Counted from the stretch's first letter, positions 35,028 through 45,261 are shown. The stretch: 64,000 nucleotides of DNA from Myxococcales bacterium (GCA_020633435.1 JACKDP010000006.1:503989-567988); one strand, 5' to 3'. The notes: generated from the sequence alone by a model not told the origin. Numbers and translations are program-made.

Positions 35028-36189
35028 ATGAAGACGACCCTCTGGGTGGCGCTGGCCGCCGCCGCGCTGCTGGCCGCCTGTGACACCGACAACGACGCGG
35101 ACACCGATCCCACCGCCGACGCGGCGATGGGCGCGGGCGGCATGGGCGGCGGCGCGGGCGGCATGGGCGGCGGCGCCGGTGGCATGGGCGGCAGCGCCGG
35201 TGGCATGGGCGCGCGGCGCGGCGCGCGGCATGGGCGGCGGTGCCGGTGGCGAAGGCGGCATGGGCGGCGGCGCTGGCGGCGAAGGCGGCATGGGCGGCGG
35301 CGCCGGTGGCATGGGCGGCGAGGGCGGCGGCATGGGTGGCGCCGGCGGCCAGCCCCAGGATCCCTGCGCGCTGGCCTGCGACCGGGTGGCCGAGTGCGCC
35401 ATCGGCGAGGGCCTCTGCCCCGGCTTCGCCGACGAGGCCCAGGAGGACTTCCGCGATGGTTGCTACGAGAGCTGCAGCGCTGACGGCCGCGGCGAGCAGG
35501 CGGCGGGCATCGTGAACCTGCCCACCTGCGAGGCCGTCATCGCGGCCGTCTCGGCCATCGACGAGGGCTTCGCGGGCGAGTGCGCCGGCGGCGAGCTGCC
35601 CATCGACTGCGAAGTGGTCTGCGCCCGCCTCTCGACCGACTGCGCGGGCCTGCCCGACGGGGCCGAGCGCGACGCGGCCATCGTCGAGTGCACGGCGGAG
35701 TGCCAGGCCGAGGACATCTCCGAGGAGGTGCTGCGCTGCGTGCTGGGCGCGGCCTGTGAGGCCGTCAGCGCCTGCGTCGACGAGGCCCCGCCCCCGGATC
35801 CGGTCGTCGTGGCCGAGTGCCGGGCCCTGTGCGGCTGGGTGCCGGCCTGCCTCGGGGCCCCGGAGCCCGTGGACCTCGACGAGTGCGCCAACGACTGCGC
35901 CCAGGGCTCGACGGCCGGCCAGCGCGCCTGCCTGGGCGCGGCCAACCAGGCCTGCGAGGCCGTCGAGGCCTGCCTCATGGAGGATCAGGGCCCCGTGGCC
36001 GCCGAGTGCGCCGAGGCCTGCGGCATCCTCGTCACCTGCCAGGGCGCCGACATCCCCCCGGACCAGGTCGCCGTCGCCCGGCAGCAGTGCCAGGAGGGCT
36101 GCGTGGCCGAGTCCACCGCCGCGGAGCGGGCCTGCGTCATCGCGACCGGCGGCGAGTGCCTGGCCCTCGAGGGCTGCTTCGGCGGCTGA
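35028..36189 (+). CDS. Cys-rich lipoprotein with Gly-Met repeats; reading frame broken inside the repeats
   Basis: The 5' frame from ATG 35028 (GGAGA upstream) encodes a signal peptide with lipobox LLAAC (Cys18) and repeats of GGMGGGA. Near 35208-35232 the repeat is disrupted by an irregular GC stretch and this frame turns into Arg-rich nonsense. The frame one base later continues the same Gly-Met/Glu repeat and then a normal Cys-rich domain of about 280 residues ('CALACDRVAECA', 'CEVVCARLSTDCA', 'CRALCGWVPACL', 'CAEACGILVTCQ') to the stop at 36189. Either a one-base indel occurred in the strain, the assembly is wrong in a repeat, or expression depends on slippage. The mature domain resembles the product at 22824. 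Confidence 0.72.
35127..35350 (+). repeat. Gly-Met/Gly-Ala-Gly coding repeat tract
   Basis: Irregular tandem repeats of ATGGGCGGC with GGCGCCGGT-type units, coding for GGMGGGAGGMGG-like sequence. The tract is interrupted at about 35211-35232 by a GC-only stretch that shifts the frame. Such tracts are prone to slippage and to assembly error. Confidence 0.8.
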
Positions 36190-36192
36190 GCG

Positions 36193-37236
36193 CTACTCGC
36201 GCCAGAGCATCTTCCACGGGTGCCGCTTCAGGTCCCGCAGCATCTCCTTGAGGTCATCGTAGAGCTCCTGGTCCACCAGGAGCTGGCCGATGGTCCCCTT
36301 CCCGCCCTTCAGCCGCCGCGCCAGGAAGGCCGCGTCCCGCGTGGCCTCGTCCACCGAGGCCGCCACGGCCGGCAGCCGCGCCAGGGTGTCGTCCAGCGAC
36401 TTCTCGTTGCGCTTCAACAGGTTGCGCGCCACCGTCAGCGTCTCGTCGGCGTTCTTCAGGGCGCCCCGGGCCGCGGCCGTCGTGGGCCCGATGTCCTTCG
36501 CCACCGTCGCCGCGACCGACCGGGCGTCGGCCAGGATGGCGGCCACGTCGCTGCCATCGCCGACGCCGTTGCGCAGCCCCGCCAGCAGGGCGCGGGCGTC
36601 CGTCGTCGCCCCGTCCACGCTCTCCATCACCCGGTCGAGGCGCTCCTGGTGCTTCTCCAGGTAGGCGTCGATGCGCTTCATCACCCGGGTGGCGCTGCTG
36701 ACCAGTTCGCCCACGTTCAGGTCGCTGCCGCCCAGGGCCACCTCGACCTGGGCGAGGATGCCGTCGATGCGCGTGAAGAGCAGGTCGATGCGGGGCGGGT
36801 CGCTGCCCCGGATGACGGCCCCGTCCGGCCACTCGGGCGAGGCCGCGGAGCCCGGCAGGATCTCGATGTACTTCTCGCCCAGGACGCCCTGCGTCGTGAC
36901 GATGAACTCCGAGTCCTGGCGGATGGCCTGGGCCATCTTCGCGTCCACCGACAGCGTGACGCGCACGTTGACGGGCGCCTCACGCGCCCGGCGCGGCGCG
37001 CTCTTCCGGGCGTCGCGCTCCACCAGGAACTCCACGTCCGTCACCCGCCCCGCGCGCACGCCGGCCACCTTCACGGGGGCGCCCGAGAGCAGCGAGCCGG
37101 AGTCCGTGAACTCGAGGAAGAGCTGCTTCTTCTTGCCCACCGAGAAGCCGCCCAGCAGGACGACGAACACCGTCAGGACGGCCACGGCGACGACCACCAG
37201 GGCCCCGACCCGGATCTTGAGGCTTCGGTCGTTCAT
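36193..37236 (-). CDS. mlaD: MlaD-family MCE-domain lipid transport protein
   Basis: 347 residues. One N-terminal transmembrane segment (about residues 11-30), then a single MCE domain ('FLEFTDSGSLLSGAPVKVAGVRAGRVTDVEF' type order) up to about residue 130. The MCE domain carries 'VTTQGVLGEKYIEILPGS', the hallmark end of MCE domains. A long helical C-terminal region follows (residues about 150-340). MlaD hexamers sit on the MlaFE transporter and carry phospholipids across the periplasm; the long helical tail may extend the tunnel, as in other long MCE proteins. It is the last gene of the overlapping operon, with ATGA overlap with the ATPase gene. Only one MCE gene serves two permeases and two ATPases. 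Confidence 0.9.
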   Translation of the reverse strand: MNDRSLKIRVGALVVVAVAVLTVFVVLLGGFSVGKKKQLFLEFTDSGSLLSGAPVKVAGVRAGRVTDVEFLVERDARKSAPRRAREAPVNVRVTLSVDAKMAQAIRQDSEFIVTTQGVLGEKYIEILPGSAASPEWPDGAVIRGSDPPRIDLLFTRIDGILAQVEVALGGSDLNVGELVSSATRVMKRIDAYLEKHQERLDRVMESVDGATTDARALLAGLRNGVGDGSDVAAILADARSVAATVAKDIGPTTAAARGALKNADETLTVARNLLKRNEKSLDDTLARLPAVAASVDEATRDAAFLARRLKGGKGTIGQLLVDQELYDDLKEMLRDLKRHPWKMLWRE

Positions 37237-37972
37237 AGCTCCATCGGCCCCTCGGGCAGCCCGTTGATGAACTGACGTACCACGGGATCAGCGCTCTGGC
37301 GAAACTCGGCCGGCGACCCGTCGAGGTGCACGCGGCCCTGGTAGAGCATGACGATCCGGTCGGCCACGCCGAAGATGCTGCGCAGGTCGTGGGAGACGAC
37401 GATGCTGGTGACCCCCGTCTCGTCGGCCAGGCGGCGGATGAGGCGATCCACGCGGACGGCGCTCACGGGATCGAGGCCCGTCGTGGGCTCGTCGAAGACG
37501 ACGTACATGGGATCCAGCGTGAGGGCGCGGGCGATGGCGACGCGCTTGCGCAGGCCGTCGCCGATGTCGCTCGGGTAGCGGTCCGCCAGGCGCTCCATCT
37601 GCACCAGCGCCAGCTTCTCCCGCGCGGCCACCAGGCTCTCGGCCTGGCTCAGGCCCCGGTGCTTGCGGATGGGCAGCGCCACGTTCTCGACCAGCGTCAT
37701 GCTGTCGAAGAGCGTGCTGTGCTGGAACACCATCGCGCAGCGCTTGCGCAGCGGGTAGAAGTCCTTCTCGCTGAACCCGGTAATGTCTTGACCTTCAAAG
37801 AGAATCTGCCCCGAGTCGGGCCGCAGCAGCCCGAGCAGGTGCTTGACCAGCACGCTCTTGCCGGCGCCGCTCTTGCCGATGATGAAGACGATCTGCCCCG
37901 GGTGCACGGTGAGGCTCACGTCCGCCAGCACCACCTGCCGGCCGAACGCCTTGCTGACGTGCAGGAACTCGA

Positions 37973-37976
<4 letters not shown>
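37233..37976 (-). CDS. MlaF-like ABC ATPase with degenerate signature motif
   Basis: 247-residue ABC nucleotide-binding subunit. Walker A is GKSGAGKS at 34-41, the Q-loop is Gln85, Walker B ends DEPTTGLDP with catalytic Glu163, and the H-loop is VSHD. The ABC signature, normally LSGGM/Q at positions 138-142, reads IGDGL (context SDIGDGLRKRV), so its Ser-Gly-Gly core is lost. The sister ATPase at 39507 has the opposite pattern. GTG 37976 is fixed by the GTGA overlap with the preceding permease gene. It probably pairs with the sister protein to energise lipid transport. Confidence 0.88.
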
Positions 37977-38739
<763 letters not shown>

Positions 38740-38740
<1 letters not shown>

Positions 38741-39510
38741 CAGCCCAGCAGCGTCGTGAGGAAGTAGTCGAACACGAAGATGCCCACGGCCGAGGCCACC
38801 ACGCACGCGTTGACGGCGCGGCCCACGCCCGGGGCCCCGCCCCGCACGCCCAGGCCGAAGGCGCAGCTCACCACGCCGATGAGGAGCCCGAACGCGGTCG
38901 CCTTGGTGAGCCCGTTGAGGAAGTCGTCGACCTTCACGTACTCCACGAAGGAGTTCCAGAAAACGAACGGATCCACCTCGATCAAGCCCCAGCCCGTCGC
39001 CACGCCGCCGAGCAGCGCGAAGAGGCTGCCGATGCCGAAGAGCAGGGCCATCATCGAGACCATCGCCAGGATGCGGGGCATGACCAGGTAGTCGACGGGA
39101 TCGATGGCGAGGGCGCGCAGGGCGTCGACCTGCTCCGTCACCACCATCGTGCCCAGCTCGGCCGTGGCGTTGGCCCCCACCCGCCCGCTGAACATGAGGC
39201 CGATGAGCAGCGGCCCGATCTCGCGGAAGACCGAGAAGCCGAAGCCCCAGCCCACCACCTCGTAGGCCCGCAGCTTCACGACGTAGGTGCCGACCTGCAG
39301 GACGGTGATGGCGCCGGCGAAGAAGGCGGTGACGGCCACGATGGGCAGGGAGCGCACGCCGACGCGGTACAGGCAGCGCCACGTCTCGAAGCGGTCGAGG
39401 CGGGGCCGGATGGCCGCCCGGGCCACCTGGCCGGTGAACAGGGACAGCTCCCCCACCACCAGCGCCAGGCGCAGGAACCAGTCGCCGACGAGGTCGAGCG
39501 CCCGCGTCAC
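38740..39510 (-). CDS. MlaE-family ABC permease, first copy
   Basis: 256-residue permease with the same fold as its downstream neighbour: 'FFAGAITVLQVG' in the first core helix, 'GLMFSGRVGANATAELGTMVVTEQVDALRALAIDP' as the family core, and about five hydrophobic helices. This copy is closer to the canonical MlaE sequence ('EQVDALRALAIDPVDYLVMPR') than the downstream one ('MCNAPPADYLIKPR'). GTG 39510 overlaps the stop of the ATPase gene at 39507 (GTGA). Confidence 0.88.
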
Positions 39511-40235
39511 TCGATGCCCTCGCCCGTCATGAAGCGGCGCACGGCCGGGGCGGCGTGGCGCGCCTCGTCCGGCGTCCCCTCGAAGATCAGGTGGCCGCGC
39601 TCCAGCATGGCGAACCGATCGCAGATGGGGCGCAGGGCGTCTACTTCATGGCTCACGATGATGGCGGTGGCCCGGTTCTCGGCCTGGAGCTGCTTGAGCA
39701 GGGCGAAGATGCGGTTGGTGGTCACCGGATCGAGGCCGGCCGTCGGATCGTCGCAGAGCATGATGGGCGGGTCGTGCACGGTGGCGCGGGCCAGGCAGAC
39801 GCGCTTCTTCATGCCGCCCGAGAGCTCGCCGGGCAGCTTCGGGCCGATGTCGGGCAGGTGGACCTGCGCGAGGCGGCGCGCGACGCGGGCGTCGATGTCG
39901 CGGGGGGCGGCCGCGCCCAGGCGGCGCAGCGGGAACGCGATGTTCTCGGCCACCGAGAGGTAGTCGAACAGGGCGTAGTTCTGGAAGATCATGCCGATGC
40001 GGCCCCGGAGGGCCATCCGGGCCGGCTCGGCGAGCCGGTTCACCTCGACTCCATCGACGATGACGCGGCCCGCGTCCGGCTCGATGAGACCACAGATCAG
40101 CTTGAGAATCAGAGACTTGCCGGCGCCCCCTTCACCAATCAGGGCCAGGGTGCCGCCGGCGGGGACGTGCAGGCTGACGTCGGTGAGGACGGGCACGCCG
40201 CCGAAGCTCTTGTGGACGCCCTCCAGGCGGATCAC
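39507..40235 (-). CDS. MlaF-like ABC ATPase with Walker B Glu-to-Asp change
   Basis: 242-residue ABC ATPase. Walker A GEGGAGKS at 34-41, Q-loop Gln85, an intact signature LSGGM at 138-142 (GELSGGMKKRV), and H-loop His196 are present. The residue after the Walker B Asp, normally the catalytic Glu, is Asp163 (CDDPTAGLDP). That change usually lowers or abolishes hydrolysis at the site it belongs to. GTG 40235 is set by a GTGA overlap with the TPR gene. Together with the ATPase at 37233 it would give one consensus and one degenerate composite site. Confidence 0.88.
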   Translation of the reverse strand: MIRLEGVHKSFGGVPVLTDVSLHVPAGGTLALIGEGGAGKSLILKLICGLIEPDAGRVIVDGVEVNRLAEPARMALRGRIGMIFQNYALFDYLSVAENIAFPLRRLGAAAPRDIDARVARRLAQVHLPDIGPKLPGELSGGMKKRVCLARATVHDPPIMLCDDPTAGLDPVTTNRIFALLKQLQAENRATAIIVSHEVDALRPICDRFAMLERGHLIFEGTPDEARHAAPAVRRFMTGEGIE

Positions 40236-41314
40236 GGCGCCTCCGCGAGGGGGGGCGGGGCGAGACGCGCGGCGTCCATCGGCCAGGGCCGGGGGCTCTC
40301 GGCGGCCAGGAGCGCCTTCGCCTCGGCGCCGTGGCGGCTCTCGGGCTGCTCGCGCAGCAGGGCCTGCAGCGAGGCGCGGCCGGCGGCCACGTCGCCCGCG
40401 GCGATCTGGGCGTGGGCCAGGGCGAGCCAGGCGTCGTCGCGCAGGGTGCTGGTGGGGAAGTCGGCCAGGAAGGCCTGGTAGGCCCAGACGGCCGCCTTCG
40501 GGTCGCGCCGGCCGTGGTAGCGCAGGGCGCCGATCTGCAGGGCGGCGTCGTCGAGCAGCGGGCTGCGGTAGGAGCCGACGAGCAGGCTGGCCTCGTTGCG
40601 CAGGTCGACGAGGGCCTGGCAGGCGGCCTCCGCCTCGGCCCACTGGCCCTGGCGGGCGTGCAGACCCGCCAGCGCCCAGAGCGCGTCGTCGGCCAGCGGG
40701 CTGTCGGGGAACGTCTCCACCAGGCGCCGCAGGTCGGCGCGCGCGCCCGCCAGATCGGCGAGGCCCCGGGCCCGCAGGAAGGCGGCCCACCAGAGGGCGT
40801 TGTCGGCCACCGTGAAGCGCTGGTGGCGGCGAGAGACGCCGTCGAGCCAGTCCACGAGCTCGACGAGCTCCTCGGGCAGGTTGCCGTGGGTGGCCAGGAA
40901 CTTCACCGCCTTGTCGGCGGCGGCGCTGTCGGGGAAGCGGTCGACGAGGGCGCGCAGGGCCTCGCCCCCCGTGGCCTCGCCCCGGTCGATGGCGTCCATG
41001 GCCTGCTGGTAGGCGGCCAGGGCGGCGCGCTCCTCGGTGGGGCCGGTGGCCACGGCGCCGAAGAGGGTGTCGGCGCCGGCGGCGTCCCCGCGCTGGCGGG
41101 CCACGGTGGCGAGGCGGTACAGGGCCATGGCCCGCGCCTCCGGATCGACGGTCGTCTCGGCCACCCGGGTGAACTGCGCCTGGGCGTCGTCCAGGGCGCC
41201 CGCGGCGAGGGCGCGCTCCCCGGCGGCGAGGGCGTCGGCGTCCGGTGACCGCGGCCCGGGCTCGGCGCCACAGGCCGCCAGCAGCCCGGCGAGGGCGAGG
41301 GCGCGCCCCCTCAT
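40232..41314 (-). CDS. TPR lipoprotein in the Mla-like operon
   Basis: 360 residues. Signal peptide with lipobox LLAAC (Cys15), then tetratricopeptide-like helical repeats across the rest ('ALAAGALDDAQAQFTRVAETT', 'LVETFPDSPLADDALWALAGLHARQG', 'FLADFPTSTLRDDAWLALAHAQIAAG'), with the spacing of the BamD/YbgF type. Probably a periplasmic, lipid-anchored scaffold. Its ATGA overlap with the aldolase and GTGA overlap with the ATPase place it firmly in the lipid-transport operon, where no MlaA or MlaC is present. A bridging role to the outer membrane is possible (inference). Confidence 0.82.
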   Translation of the reverse strand: MRGRALALAGLLAACGAEPGPRSPDADALAAGERALAAGALDDAQAQFTRVAETTVDPEARAMALYRLATVARQRGDAAGADTLFGAVATGPTEERAALAAYQQAMDAIDRGEATGGEALRALVDRFPDSAAADKAVKFLATHGNLPEELVELVDWLDGVSRRHQRFTVADNALWWAAFLRARGLADLAGARADLRRLVETFPDSPLADDALWALAGLHARQGQWAEAEAACQALVDLRNEASLLVGSYRSPLLDDAALQIGALRYHGRRDPKAAVWAYQAFLADFPTSTLRDDAWLALAHAQIAAGDVAAGRASLQALLREQPESRHGAEAKALLAAESPRPWPMDAARLAPPPLAEAP

Positions 41315-42345
41315 GCGCCGAGGACGGCCGTGACGGCGGCGATGGCCCGGGTCAGGCCGTCATCGTCCACGTCGCGGTGGAAGACCGCCCGGATGGCGTC
41401 GGGGCCGAACGGCAGCACGCGCACCTGGTCGGCCAGCGCCGCGCACACGTCTGCCGGCGCGCGGCCGGGCACGCGGAAGATGACGATGTTGGACTGCACG
41501 CTGGCCACGTCCAGCTCCACGGCGGGCAGGGCCGCGAGGGCCTCGGCCAGGGCGCGGGCGCGGGCGTGGTCGGCGGCCAGGTCGGGGATGTGGTGGGCCA
41601 GCGCGTGCAAGCCCGCGGCGGCCAGGATGCCCGCCTGCCGCATGCCCCCGCCCAGCATCTTCCGGTAGCGGTGGGCCCGCCGGATGAAGGCCGCCGAGCC
41701 GCAGAGGACGGACCCGACAGGCGCCCCCAACCCCTTGGAAAGACACAGAGAAACCGAGTCGGCCTGCCCGGCGAAGGCGGCCAGCGGCGCGCCCGTGGCG
41801 CAGGCCGCGTTGAAGAGGCGGGCGCCGTCGATGTGCACGCGCAGCCCCGCGGCCCGCGCGGCGGCGACGACCTCGGCCAGGGCCGCCGGCCCCATCACCT
41901 TGCCGCCCCCGCGGTTGTGGGTGTTCTCGACCATCAGCAGCGTCGAGGGCGGGATGTGGCCGGCCGCGTCGGTGGTGTGGGCGGCGGCGCGCACCTCCGC
42001 CGGGGTGAAGTGGCCGCCGCGCCCGACGACGGTGAACTGGACGCCCGCCAGGACGGCCCCGGCGCCGCTCTCGTAGAGGTAGGCGTGGGCGCCCTCGCCG
42101 ACGAGCACGTCGTCGCCCCGCTGGCACCAGCTCAGGATGGCGAGCTGGTTGCCCATGGTGCCCGAGGGCACGAACAGGCCCGCCTCCTGGCCGGCCAGGG
42201 CCGCGGCCTTCGCCTCCAGGGCCCGGACGGTGGGATCTTCGCCGAAGACGTCATCCCCCACCTCGGCGGCGGCCATGGCGGCCCGCATCGCGGCGGTCGG
42301 GGTGGTCAGGGTGTCGGAGCGCAGGTCGACGGGCAGCATGGCCAT
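41311..42345 (-). CDS. ltaE: Low-specificity L-threonine aldolase
   Basis: 344-residue PLP enzyme cleaving L-threonine (or allo-threonine) to glycine and acetaldehyde. Family segments: 'VDLRSDTLTTPTAAMRAAM' at the start, 'EVGDDVFGEDPTV', 'HIDGARLFNAA', and the PLP-lysine motif LCLSKGLGAPVGSVL; length is normal (about 340). ATG 42345 or the in-frame ATG 42339 could be used; GAGGGG suits the second better. It lies 4 bases from the upstream stop and overlaps the TPR gene by 4 bases. The metabolic role looks unrelated to lipid transport, so the operon linkage may be only transcriptional. Confidence 0.93.
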   Translation of the reverse strand: MAMLPVDLRSDTLTTPTAAMRAAMAAAEVGDDVFGEDPTVRALEAKAAALAGQEAGLFVPSGTMGNQLAILSWCQRGDDVLVGEGAHAYLYESGAGAVLAGVQFTVVGRGGHFTPAEVRAAAHTTDAAGHIPPSTLLMVENTHNRGGGKVMGPAALAEVVAAARAAGLRVHIDGARLFNAACATGAPLAAFAGQADSVSLCLSKGLGAPVGSVLCGSAAFIRRAHRYRKMLGGGMRQAGILAAAGLHALAHHIPDLAADHARARALAEALAALPAVELDVASVQSNIVIFRVPGRAPADVCAALADQVRVLPFGPDAIRAVFHRDVDDDGLTRAIAAVTAVLGA

Positions 42346-42349
42346 CCCC

Positions 42350-42859
42350 TCAGAGCGAGAGCGCCAGGGCGATCTCGGGGTAGATCTCGTCGCACTCCTC
42401 GAAGACCTGCTGGTCGCAGTTGAGGATCTTCTCGTAGGCGGCGCCCAGGCCCACGTAGGTGCGGCCCGAGACGAAGAAGAGGCCGGCGCGGCCGCCGATC
42501 GAGTCCACGTCCTTGATGGCCTGCCCGTCCACGTCGCCGAAGAACTGGTGGCGGAAGAAGCCGCCGATGTACGGCTTGATGGGGTCGACCTGCCAGAACA
42601 CGTAGCGAAGCTGCGGGCTCAGCGTGAAGATCGACGGCTCCGCGCCGAAGAACGCCTGCCCGTCCAGGCCCACCTCGAGGCCGTGGGCGGCGTAGTAGCC
42701 GAGGCCCAGCCCGATGGTGATGTAGCGCTGGCCGAACTGGCCCGACGTGCCGCCCCCGAGCGAGACGCGCGTCTTGCCGCGGGCGAAGGGGCCGGGGTCG
42801 GGGGCCGCGACCGCCAGGCCGGGCGCGAGGAGCAGGCAGACAAGCAGGATGCGGCGCAT
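42350..42859 (-). CDS. Small outer-membrane beta-barrel protein
   Basis: 169 residues. Cleavable signal peptide (MRRILLVCLLLAPGLAVA), then alternating strands with aromatic girdles ('VSLGGGTSGQFGQRYITIGLGLGYYAAHGLEVGLDG', 'LRYVFWQVD', 'GLFFVSGRTYVGLGAAYEKI'), as in eight-stranded OmpW/OmpX-like barrels. It ends in 'EIALALSL', with a hydrophobic C-terminal residue (Leu rather than Phe). Two Cys residues near the end (NCDQ, EECD) could form a disulfide. GGAGGAACC precedes the ATG. As first gene of the Mla-like run it may be the outer-membrane component (inference). Confidence 0.78.
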   Translation of the reverse strand: MRRILLVCLLLAPGLAVAAPDPGPFARGKTRVSLGGGTSGQFGQRYITIGLGLGYYAAHGLEVGLDGQAFFGAEPSIFTLSPQLRYVFWQVDPIKPYIGGFFRHQFFGDVDGQAIKDVDSIGGRAGLFFVSGRTYVGLGAAYEKILNCDQQVFEECDEIYPEIALALSL

Positions 42860-42995
42860 GGTTCCTCCGTGAAGCGCGGGGACTCTACCGCGAAAAGCAC
42901 CTGGGCGTCCCCCCGAGGATGGACGGCGGGCGCCTCGTCTGCTATCGACGGCCGCCGCCCGCGCCCCCTGGCGCCGGGCCGCGGGAGGATGAGAG

Positions 42996-45233
42996 ATGAC
43001 GCGACGCTTCTGGATGAGCGGGCTGGTGGCCCTGGCGCTGGTGGGCTGTGACGACGAGGCCGGCAGCGATCCGCCGGCCATGAACGCCGACGCGACGGTG
43101 CCCGCCGCCGACATGGCCCCGCCCCCGGCCGACATGGCCCCGCCCCCGGCCGACATGGCCCCGCCGCCGGCCGACATGGCCCCGCCCCCGGCCGACATGG
43201 GCCCGCCGCCCATGGGGGGCCCCCCCGGCAGCGCCTGCGGCTGCGACGCGGAGTGCGAGGCCGTCGACGGCCAGGCCGGCGTCTGCGTGCTGGGCGTCTG
43301 CATGGTCGCGCCGAGCGCGGCGTGCGGCGGCGGCGAGGTGGCGGGCTGCCCGGAGGGCTTCCAGTGCTGGAGCCTGTCGGGCGGCGCGGGCCCCTTCTGC
43401 TGGCCCGACTGCGACCACATCGGCGAGGCGAGCTGCGCGGGCGCCTGCGACGGCGACGGCTCGTGCGCGCCCGCCGACGGCAACAGCTGCGACGCCGCGT
43501 GCAGCACCTACTGCGGCGGCAGCGCGGTGACGGGCGACATCGGCGGCGCCTGCGAGGACGACAGCGACTGCGGCGGCGCGACGTGCTACCTGGCCGAGGG
43601 CTGGGTCGAAGGCTACTGCCTGGAGTTCGGCTGCGGGGACGCCGGGGCCGAGTGCGGCAGCGGCGGCCTGTGCATCTCGGGCCTGGCCGACGACAACGTC
43701 TGCATGGGCGCCTGCGACGCCGAGGGCGGCTGCCGGCCCGGCTACCGCTGCGCCCAGACCGACGACGGCAACATCTGCTTCGCCGGCTGCGGCGGCGACG
43801 AGGACTGCCCGGCGGGCATGGTCTGCAACGCCGACGAGATCTGCGTCGTCGACTTCCGCTGCTCGCCGGCCCGCCCGGTGGAGGGCGAGTGCCCGGCCGG
43901 CCAGCTCTGCGTGGACGGGGCCTGCGAGGCCTTCGCCTGCGCCCAGGACGGCCCGCTGGAGCCCAACGAGGACGCCGCCGGCGCCTCCCCGGTGGACGCG
44001 GCCGTCGAGGGCCTGCAGATCTGCGCCGACGACCACGACTGGTTCCGGTTCAGCCCCACCGAGGCCGACGTGATCTACCAGGTGGGCCAGCACTCCCAGT
44101 GGGGCTCGGGCGACCTGGACGCGACGCTGGTCGACGCCGACGGCGCCGTGCGCGACCAGACGTGGCTGCTGCCCGATGGCTACCACGACGAGAACCCCCG
44201 CGGCCCCATGGACCTGGAGATCGCCGGCCTCGTCGGCCACCCCGACGCCGCCGACTTCTTCGTGCATGTGTTCGGCAGCCGCGGCGCCGTGAACGCCTAT
44301 GACCTGTTCTACGCCACCCGCCCCTACCGCGACGGGCCCGACTGCGAGGGCGCGGGCTTCACCCAGCAGGAGTGCCGGGGCATCACCCCCCGCGGCACGC
44401 TGGATGTGAGCCAGTACATGGTCTTCCCGGCCGGGCATGACGCCGATCCCTACATCGGCAACGGCGTCTTCTTCGCCAGCGGCCTGTCCAACTCCAACAC
44501 CCCGACCTACGTCCCGAGCTCGGCCCACTGGGCGCGCCGCGAGATGGTCATGGCCATCCGGCACGCCATCCACGTCGTCCAGGAGACCTACCCGGGCACC
44601 GGCCCCCTGGGCATCGGCGAGATCTCCATGCGCGACGGCAGCACCCCCAACGGCCACCCCAACTTCACGCACTACTACGGCGCCAACGTCGACCTCGCGT
44701 ACTACATCCGCGAGGAGGCCCAGCGCGGCTGGGGCAACCTGGTCTACCGCCCCATCTGCAGCGACAAGGCGCGCCTGAGCGACTGGAGCGACGTCGACAC
44801 CGACGGCCGCACCGGGCACTACGGCGAGTGCGTCCCGGGCTCCGACATGACCCACATCGTCGACATCCCCCGCACCGCGCTGCTGCTGGCCACGATGTGC
44901 GGCACGGGCCGCGTGCGCGTCTTCGGCGTCGACACCTCCATCGAGGCGCAGCTCAAGACGGAGTACCGCCGCCTGCGCGACGCCGGCACCATCACCCCGG
45001 CCGCCTACACCGCCTGCATGCGCTCCCAGGCCAGCGCCAACGACGATGGGAGCTGGGTCTGGCACTTCAACCACAGCCATGTGTCGTTCTGCGCCGAGGA
45101 CTGCCCCGACCAGAAGGCCGACCTGGTGGAGCGTCTGGACGTGAACCTGGACTGGACGCAGCGCGTTTCCCTGCCCCGGGAGCCCGCGACCTTCACCCCG
45201 GCCGTCTGGCCCCGCGAGGTCGCGCCCCGCTAA
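42996..45233 (+). CDS. Cys-rich lipoprotein with MepA-like (LAS-type) endopeptidase domain
   Basis: 745 residues. Signal peptide with lipobox (Cys18), five tandem PPPADMA heptads, and a Cys-rich region to about residue 310 with repeated 'CxxDxDCxGGxxC' style units. A bacterial pre-peptidase-like beta domain follows ('DDHDWFRFSPTEADVIYQV'), then a C-terminal domain of about 260 residues. In that domain 'GHPNFTHYYGANVDLAYYI' and 'WHFNHSHVSFC' parallel the H..H..G.D.D and HxHV zinc motifs of penicillin-insensitive murein endopeptidase (MepA, M74) and related LAS peptidases. Likely a surface or periplasmic peptidoglycan hydrolase. GGGAGG precedes the ATG. Confidence 0.78.
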   Translation: MTRRFWMSGLVALALVGCDDEAGSDPPAMNADATVPAADMAPPPADMAPPPADMAPPPADMAPPPADMGPPPMGGPPGSACGCDAECEAVDGQAGVCVLGVCMVAPSAACGGGEVAGCPEGFQCWSLSGGAGPFCWPDCDHIGEASCAGACDGDGSCAPADGNSCDAACSTYCGGSAVTGDIGGACEDDSDCGGATCYLAEGWVEGYCLEFGCGDAGAECGSGGLCISGLADDNVCMGACDAEGGCRPGYRCAQTDDGNICFAGCGGDEDCPAGMVCNADEICVVDFRCSPARPVEGECPAGQLCVDGACEAFACAQDGPLEPNEDAAGASPVDAAVEGLQICADDHDWFRFSPTEADVIYQVGQHSQWGSGDLDATLVDADGAVRDQTWLLPDGYHDENPRGPMDLEIAGLVGHPDAADFFVHVFGSRGAVNAYDLFYATRPYRDGPDCEGAGFTQQECRGITPRGTLDVSQYMVFPAGHDADPYIGNGVFFASGLSNSNTPTYVPSSAHWARREMVMAIRHAIHVVQETYPGTGPLGIGEISMRDGSTPNGHPNFTHYYGANVDLAYYIREEAQRGWGNLVYRPICSDKARLSDWSDVDTDGRTGHYGECVPGSDMTHIVDIPRTALLLATMCGTGRVRVFGVDTSIEAQLKTEYRRLRDAGTITPAAYTACMRSQASANDDGSWVWHFNHSHVSFCAEDCPDQKADLVERLDVNLDWTQRVSLPREPATFTPAVWPREVAPR
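43107..43211 (+). repeat. Five tandem 21-bp coding repeats (ADMAPPP heptads)
   Basis: Five head-to-tail 21-bp units of GCCGACATGGCCCCGCCCCC type, the last diverged (ADMGPPP). They encode the linker between the lipid anchor and the Cys-rich part of the MepA-like lipoprotein. Unit number is likely to vary between strains because the copies are nearly identical. Confidence 0.9.
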
Positions 45234-45255
45234 GGATTTTTCTCGTCCGAGACGC

Positions 45256-45261
45256 TATGAT
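45256..45261 (+). promoter_or_regulatory. Possible -10 box of the peptidoglycan-binding gene
   Basis: TATGAT matches TATAAT at five of six bases and lies 36 bases before the ATG in the short gap after the preceding stop. No matching -35 hexamer is visible at 16-18 bases upstream. The surrounding CGCTATGATGC differs by one base from CGCTATGACGC at 10854. Confidence 0.35.

Noticed and set aside
43107..43211. Tandem repeats as a CRISPR-like array
   Set aside because: Units are contiguous 21-bp in-frame codon repeats with no spacers, inside a lipoprotein gene.
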